Made by a program: the position numbers and the translations under genes
NCBI GenBank assembly: GCA_028820635.1
Contig: JAPPIG010000038.1
Coordinates: 1 to 64,000 of the forward strand
From: Candidatus Poribacteria bacterium
Lineage (GTDB): Bacteria > Poribacteria > WGA-4E > WGA-3G
Length of the DNA: 64,000 nt
Reading direction: 5' to 3'
The notes under the pieces: generated by a model
Databases searched by the model: none
Told to the model about the DNA's origin: nothing
What the model saw: the letters and a program-made list of their open reading frames with translations, nothing else
In this document: piece after piece, positions 59,815 to 64,000 of the stretch
Layout: every line of letters starts with the position of its first letter
Numbering within the stretch: position 1 is the stretch's first letter

Positions 59815-61143
59815 ATGAACAAACCAAATATAATTTATATCCATTCTCACGATACGGGGAGATACGTGCAGCCTTATGGGCATGCAATTCCGACCCCGAA
59901 TATCCAAAAATTAGCCGAAGAGGGAGTCTTATTCCGAAACGCCTTTTGTGCAAACCCAACCTGTTCACCATCGCGTGCAGCCTTGCTTACCGGACAGTGG
60001 GCACATAGCTGCGGTATGGGCGGATTGGCAAACCGCGGATGGAGTTTACCTGTACCAGAACACCTCATCCCGCACACGCTGAATGAAGCAGGTTACGTTA
60101 CCGCGTTAGCAGGTTTCCAGCATGTTGTGCGTAACGTGGAGGACACAGGTTATCAGCGAATCTTAGCACAAGAAAACGGTAACGCTGGTGCCGAAGAACG
60201 GGCATGCGCTTTTCTGGACGAAAAACCCGATGCACCATTCTTCTTAGATGTCGGATTTGGAGAAACACATCGTCGAGCAAAAGGGTTTGATCCGCCGCCA
60301 GAGGGTGAAATGAAAACCGATCCCCGCTATGTCCAACCCCCCGCACCGTTCCCCGATAACCCAGTAACCCGACAGGATATGGCAGAATATATTGATGCCG
60401 CACGCAGACTCGACTGGAAAATGGGAAAAGTCTTTGACTCGCTTGAGAAGAACGGACTTGCTGAAAATACACTCGTGATATGCACAACAGACCACGGACT
60501 CGCTTTTCCTCGTATGAAATGCCACGTTACTGATCACGGAATCGGAGTGATGTTGATTGTCCGAGGACCAGGTGGGTTTGAAGGTGGAAAAGTCATTGAT
60601 GGATTAGTCAGCCAAATTGATCTGTTTCCAACTATCTGCGAATTGGCAGAGATTGAACCGCCTGAATGGTTACAAGGACATTCTGTCCTTCCTCTTGTTC
60701 GCGGTGAGACTGATGATATCCGTGATGCAGTTTTTGCCGAAGTCAATTATCACTGCTGTTATGAACCACAGCGCGCCATCCGAACAAAGCGATGGAAATA
60801 TATCCGGCGGTATGATAACGCGAAACAGTGGGCGTTGCCGAACTGTGATGACAGTATCAGTAAATCTTATATGCTGGAGAATGATTGGGTAAATCAACCT
60901 GTCGCATCGGAGCGGTTATACGATATAGTCTTTGATTCGTCGGAGGCACATAACCTCGCAGGAAATCCAGATTATGCGGATGTTTTGACAGAGATGCGTG
61001 AACGTTTGGATCAGTGGAGAACGGATACAGACGATCCTGTGAACGAAAACCAGATTATGACACCACCAGAAACGGCTGTGTTGAACGATCCTTCCGATGT
61101 ATCACCAGGAGATAAACGTTATCCTGCAGCAGAAATACTCTGA
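59815..61143 (+). CDS. Sulfatase (formylglycine-type)
   Basis: 442 residues. The N-terminal metal site is NIIYIHSHDTGRYVQPYGH. The activation motif CSPSR is at residues 50-54 (Cys50 to formylglycine). FLDVGFGETHRR and VICTTDHGLAFPRMKCHVTD provide further ligands. It resembles the heparan-N-sulfatase-like branch more than the sulfatase at 13.0 kb, from the order of blocks. No signal peptide. ATG start with no clear ribosome site. Its 3' end overlaps the antitoxin gene on the other strand by 25 bases. Substrate unknown. Confidence 0.9.
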   Translation: MNKPNIIYIHSHDTGRYVQPYGHAIPTPNIQKLAEEGVLFRNAFCANPTCSPSRAALLTGQWAHSCGMGGLANRGWSLPVPEHLIPHTLNEAGYVTALAGFQHVVRNVEDTGYQRILAQENGNAGAEERACAFLDEKPDAPFFLDVGFGETHRRAKGFDPPPEGEMKTDPRYVQPPAPFPDNPVTRQDMAEYIDAARRLDWKMGKVFDSLEKNGLAENTLVICTTDHGLAFPRMKCHVTDHGIGVMLIVRGPGGFEGGKVIDGLVSQIDLFPTICELAEIEPPEWLQGHSVLPLVRGETDDIRDAVFAEVNYHCCYEPQRAIRTKRWKYIRRYDNAKQWALPNCDDSISKSYMLENDWVNQPVASERLYDIVFDSSEAHNLAGNPDYADVLTEMRERLDQWRTDTDDPVNENQIMTPPETAVLNDPSDVSPGDKRYPAAEIL

Positions 61144-61484
61144 TCTTCAGATGCAGGCTCAATATCAGGTTTTTTAGTTTCTAATGGCACAATTGAAAGT
61201 CGACATCCAAGTGCATTGAGGATAATTCCGAGCGTGTCAACATGCGGTGCCTTGTCACTTGAAAGAATTTTTTGCAAGGCATCTGGAGACATGTGGGTTC
61301 GCTTTGCCAACTCTGAAACACCGCCTTGTGCTTCTATAACAACTTCAAGGGCACTTAGCACGGTAGCAAAGTTTTTATAGATTTGGAACTCCTCCATCAC
61401 ACCATCAAGAAAATGGACTGTTTCTTCACGGTTCATGGAAAGTCGCTCAGCCAGATATTTACGCCAAGCAGATTCTTTTTTCAT
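61119..61484 (-). CDS. HTH antitoxin of a RelE/HigB-like module
   Basis: 121 residues. A helix-turn-helix of the addiction-module antidote family is at about 55-95: GGVSELAKRTHMSPDALQKI, then HVDTLGIILNALGCRLSIV. An N-terminal acidic helical part (DGVMEEFQIYKNF) and a charged tail surround it. The start at 61484 has AAGGAGA seven bases upstream and its ATG overlaps the toxin's TGA (ATGA). The toxin gene before it is frameshifted, so the antitoxin may now be an orphan. Its 3' end overlaps the convergent sulfatase. Confidence 0.85.
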   Translation of the reverse strand: MKKESAWRKYLAERLSMNREETVHFLDGVMEEFQIYKNFATVLSALEVVIEAQGGVSELAKRTHMSPDALQKILSSDKAPHVDTLGIILNALGCRLSIVPLETKKPDIEPASEDQSISAAG

Positions 61485-61818
61485 CGTTGCGTCTCCTTGA
61501 AATTTTTCCAATATGTTTTTGCCCGTTCAATATCGCGTTGCTGAGATGGTTTATCACCACCACATAGTAAAAGAATGATTGTGTTATCCACTTCACCAAA
61601 ATAAATACGATAGCCTTTACCGACATGTATACGTAACTCATATACTCCACCACCCACTGATTTGTAATCACCTAAATTGCCTGATTCAAGTGAAATTAGA
61701 CGTGCTTCTATCCTTCCTTGTGCCTTGCATCTCGTAATGATTCAAACCAATCGGTGAAAGGCACTCTCCCATTCTGTGTTCTATAGAATTCTATTTTTCT
61801 CGGTCGTGTTTCAAGCAT
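61481..61818 (-). pseudogene. Frameshifted RelE/HigB-type toxin (phage Gp49-like)
   Basis: From an ATG at 61818 the frame reads MLETRPRKIEFYRTQNGRVP, then FTDWFESLRDARHKEG, and meets TAG. One base later the sequence resumes in another frame as IEARLISLESGNLGDYKSVG, GGVYELRIHVGKGYRIYFG and NTIILLLCGGDKPSQQRDIE, the typical RelE/Gp49 fold, through to a TGA overlapping the antitoxin ATG. The region is 338 bases long, one short of a whole number of codons, so a single-base deletion (or a sequence error) near 61700 breaks an otherwise complete toxin gene. Confidence 0.8.
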
Positions 61819-61854
61819 TGAGTTATGTTGCGATGAGCTCTATGTTAGTATCTA

Positions 61855-62032
61855 TTACTCGGCATCTGTATCTGAATAAGCAATATCGGTTTCTAACGGC
61901 ACAATTGAAAGTCGACATCCAAGGGCATTGAGGATAGTTCCGAGCATGTCAGCATGCGGTGCCTTATCACTTGAAAGTGTCTTCAGCAAGACATCAGGAT
62001 TCGCTTAGCCAGCTCAGGAACCCGCCCTGCGC
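61855..62032 (-). pseudogene. Degenerate second copy of the HTH antitoxin gene
   Basis: On the minus strand the last part reads LLKTLSSDKAPHADMLGTIL then NALGCRLSIVPLETDIA, nearly the same as the C-terminal half of the intact antitoxin (KILSSDKAPHVDTLGIIL, NALGCRLSIVPLETKK). Upstream the match continues at DNA level (AQGG, ELAKR) but with several small deletions that break the frame. There is no start. It is the remains of a tandem duplication of the module. Confidence 0.8.
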
Positions 62033-62044
62033 TAAATCTAAACA

Positions 62045-63382
62045 TCATTGATTTTCTTTTTTTTTGTCGTTCAAATCTATGAGGTGGAACGGCGTGCCTT
62101 CTGCTTTCGCTTTTCGGACTTTTTCAAGTTCGCTCAGAACAGTTTTATTTTTCCAGAGCACAGATTTTGCCTCGTAAAATTTGAGGAATTCCTCTTCATC
62201 CCCTGGAAATTTAAAACTCTCAGACAACCATTTTACCTTGCCCGCAATGTAGGTTTCAACCTCAGGAATATTGCCAAACTGTCCGATGAGATGACTTTTA
62301 TAGGCCCTAATAAAGCGATCCTTATCATCCGCCTTATTCCAAAGTTCTTTCAACATGTTGTCTGCGGCGCTACGATATTCTCGATTCTTGGCTTCTGTGG
62401 CTACAGACTGTAGGTAACGTTGTGCGTGGAACAGTTCGCCGCGAAAATAGTACCCTAACCCTATGTAGAAGTCGTATACCTCAAAATAGCGGCTGACATC
62501 TCCACTTAGAATTGTCTGTCTATTTGACCGTCGAATCAGAGCTGGGTCTTTTGTTTCTAAAGCCAGTTGATACTTATATTTTGCACGTAGATGATGATTA
62601 TACGCTGAGAGCAGTTTAAAGAAAATTTCATTTTCTTGAGTGTAGAACTTTTCGTTATTGAGAACATACGCCGTTCCATCCCAATCGTAGAGATTCATCC
62701 ATACCGGGTGTGCTGATCGGAAAAAGCCGTCGAGATAAACTCTGTTAGGTATCTTGAGTTCGTAGCTGCCATCGTTATCTATGTCAACGTACTCCGCGCC
62801 ACCACGATGGGTATACGAGTAGCTGCGAAAGATTTCCTTGAACTCACCGTTCTGAAAGGAAATGACAACAATAACATTTCCGGGTTCAATCCAGATGTCT
62901 AAAATGCCATCGCCTGTCAAATCAATGAGTTTAAAGCCGAGACCGTGGGGCTTATCTGTCAACTGGACATTGAAAATAAATGGAGGCGGATGACTTTTAA
63001 TGGATTTCGCATGATCAACATCTAAAACTTTAAAAAGTTTCTTTTTCTTCGGCATCCCTGCCTTGGTTGTCGTAATTAGGAGAAACGCTTGGGTCCAGTT
63101 GCCATCGAATACGCTTCCTCTACCGCCATCAGCAAGTATTGAAACCACGGTCTCTATTTCAGGTGTATCGTCGATATTTGCAGATGCTTTCAACTGGGTA
63201 TCGTAAAAAGACCTTTCCGGCACAGGGGGCAGAAACTGGTGGTACATCTCGCCTTCAGGATCACTTGGGTTTTCGAATCGATGATACTTAATAGCAGGGG
63301 TTGCAGCATCATCTGCGTTCACGTAACTGAGCGTAAGCAGAATAGATAGTGCGAAAAATGGAATTTGAATATGTTGCTTCAT
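62045..63382 (-). CDS. Secreted protein with FG-GAP-like segments, unknown function
   Basis: 445 residues. A signal peptide (IQIPFFALSILLTLSYVNA) is followed by a beta-rich middle with two acidic calcium-loop-like strands, FKLIDLTGDGILDIW and EYVDIDNDGSYELKI (about 160-215), as in FG-GAP/VCBS propeller repeats. The C-terminal half is helical (YRSAADNMLKELWNKADDKD) and possibly TPR-like. No catalytic motif seen. Start ATG. It lies just upstream of the antitoxin remnant on the same strand. Exported or periplasmic. Confidence 0.7.
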   Translation of the reverse strand: MKQHIQIPFFALSILLTLSYVNADDAATPAIKYHRFENPSDPEGEMYHQFLPPVPERSFYDTQLKASANIDDTPEIETVVSILADGGRGSVFDGNWTQAFLLITTTKAGMPKKKKLFKVLDVDHAKSIKSHPPPFIFNVQLTDKPHGLGFKLIDLTGDGILDIWIEPGNVIVVISFQNGEFKEIFRSYSYTHRGGAEYVDIDNDGSYELKIPNRVYLDGFFRSAHPVWMNLYDWDGTAYVLNNEKFYTQENEIFFKLLSAYNHHLRAKYKYQLALETKDPALIRRSNRQTILSGDVSRYFEVYDFYIGLGYYFRGELFHAQRYLQSVATEAKNREYRSAADNMLKELWNKADDKDRFIRAYKSHLIGQFGNIPEVETYIAGKVKWLSESFKFPGDEEEFLKFYEAKSVLWKNKTVLSELEKVRKAKAEGTPFHLIDLNDKKKENQ

Positions 63383-63808
63383 TGTTTTGCTTCCGATTGC
63401 ACCTGTCTGATGTCAGATCGTTTTAATCCATAAATCTAATTTCCTATTGTCAACAATACCAACCTTGATAAAAAAATCCGACAAGAAGGTGATAAGAATC
63501 TGTATTTTGAAAATCAAATCTAATAGATAGAGAGCCTTTTGGTGGAAAAGGCTCTTGATGGCAAAAGATTATCGCTTTGCTTGTATTAGAATAAATATAA
63601 GTATAACAAATTTCACTCCTGCGATTCAATGTAAATAGATTGACAATGCTCACTGGCTTAAGCGCGTTTTTTAAAAGAAAATAATCACCCTTAAAATTCA
63701 CTTGTCTATTTATGCTTTACATGATACGATAATAATACATTGACGTATTGATATCGGGTTTGAATTCTTAGGAAATCTAACCCGAGTAATTGGAAGGAGA
63801 ACGTGGAG
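63383..63808. other. Intergenic stretch with a possible promoter
   Basis: No gene with family resemblance; a minus-strand open frame at about 63450-63700 has no ribosome site or known pattern. On the plus strand TTGTCT (63702-63707) and TACGAT (63725-63730), 17 bp apart, could drive the PhyH gene that starts at 63809. A short GAGCCTTTTGG...AAAAGGCTC hairpin lies at about 63531-63555. Confidence 0.45.
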
Positions 63809-64000
63809 ATGCGGCACGAACTCATCACGGAACAAATTGATTTTTATCAGGAAAACGGATATCTTGTCATAGAAAACTTCTTGGATGCTGACGAATTAGA
63901 AGAATGGCGGAGATGCACCGATGAATCTGTCACCGAACGCCTCGGAAATTCAGTTGAATTCTTCACAAACCAACTGGATCCGTCTAATTTTTATGCGCGG
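63809..64000 (+). CDS. PhyH-family dioxygenase, N-terminal part (cut by window edge)
   Basis: 64 codons to the end of the window without a stop: MRHELITEQIDFYQENGYLV, then IENFLDADELEEWRR. This is the typical PhyH N-terminus (hydrophobic strand after a YxxxGYLVI turn, then a helix beginning with LDADEL). ATG with AAGGAGA eight bases upstream. The metal-binding residues lie beyond the edge. It is the third PhyH-type gene in this window. Confidence 0.8.
   Translation, partial: MRHELITEQIDFYQENGYLVIENFLDADELEEWRRCTDESVTERLGNSVEFFTNQLDPSNFYAR

Noticed and set aside
63450-63701. Minus-strand open frame of 83 codons
   Set aside because: AT-rich, no ribosome site, no family pattern, and it overlaps a likely promoter of the next gene.
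1-64000. tRNA, rRNA and CRISPR genes
   Set aside because: Looked for T-loop words, rRNA blocks and evenly spaced direct repeats; none was found. The repeats present are palindromic and scattered, without regular spacers.

Overview
The window looks like a chromosomal segment of an uncultured marine or sponge-associated bacterium, most probably Candidatus Poribacteria or a close relative. This is inferred from the gene mix and not from any marker-gene tree: three phytanoyl-CoA-dioxygenase-like (PhyH) genes, two formylglycine-type sulfatases, two Gfo/Idh/MocA dehydrogenases, WD40 proteins with a shared N-terminal signature, and LamG, cohesin and dockerin domains. Base composition is AT-rich. Clear sigma-70 promoters (TTGACA/TATAAT-like with 17 bp spacers) and AGGAGG-type ribosome sites occur throughout. 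Several starts are TTG or GTG. I saw no rRNA, tRNA, CRISPR array or intact transposase.

Layout. (1) 0.5-12.1 kb, all on the minus strand: a duplicated cassette. Each copy is a very long protein with an ECF sigma factor at its N-terminus and an Asp-box (BNR/sortilin-like) propeller at its C-terminus, followed by ABC-2 permease genes. Copy 1 has two intact permeases. Copy 2 has one intact permease and the frameshifted remnant of another. (2) 12.3-15.4 kb: mobA, a sulfatase, a TPR protein and a possible toxin remnant behind a perfect consensus promoter. (3) 15.4-22.8 kb: an NhaC-like antiporter; an operon of D-threonine-aldolase-like enzyme, PhyH oxygenase and amidohydrolase; then a promoter-driven structured leader RNA ahead of a small secreted protein and a TolB-like propeller; then a Uma2 nuclease. 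(4) 22.9-27.4 kb: the housekeeping cluster rho-rpmE-prfA-prmC with a strong promoter and a leader of about 420 nt before rho. (5) 27.6-34.7 kb: a TPR lipoprotein, a Gfo/Idh dehydrogenase and a succinate dehydrogenase operon (membrane anchor, flavoprotein, iron-sulfur protein) ending in a YgiT-like protein without zinc cysteines. (6) 34.8-48.7 kb, all minus: a cohesin-dockerin-VWA protein, an epimerase, a secreted 14-repeat WD40 protein, PhyH, a kinase-like protein, three tandem cytoplasmic WD40 paralogues and a secreted LamG protein. (7) 48.8-54.7 kb: a HIT protein, an uncharacterised 390-residue protein, argB, a zinc alcohol dehydrogenase, and trpD-trpC with a palindrome inside the promoter. 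(8) 54.9-64.0 kb: a secreted LRR/glycosidase-like/dockerin protein, a second Gfo/Idh dehydrogenase, secreted proteins, a PemK/MazF-type toxin-antitoxin pair, a second sulfatase, a decayed RelE/HigBA-like locus with a second antitoxin remnant, and the start of another PhyH gene cut by the window edge.

Miniature palindromic repeats lie between genes: a hairpin family with covarying stems, a terminal-inverted-repeat element with nested 15 and 12 bp stems placed at gene 3' ends, and a 242 bp element with perfect 16 bp ends. The best candidates for something undescribed are the duplicated sigma/Asp-box/permease cassette, the structured RNA at 20.07-20.25 kb and the covarying repeat family.
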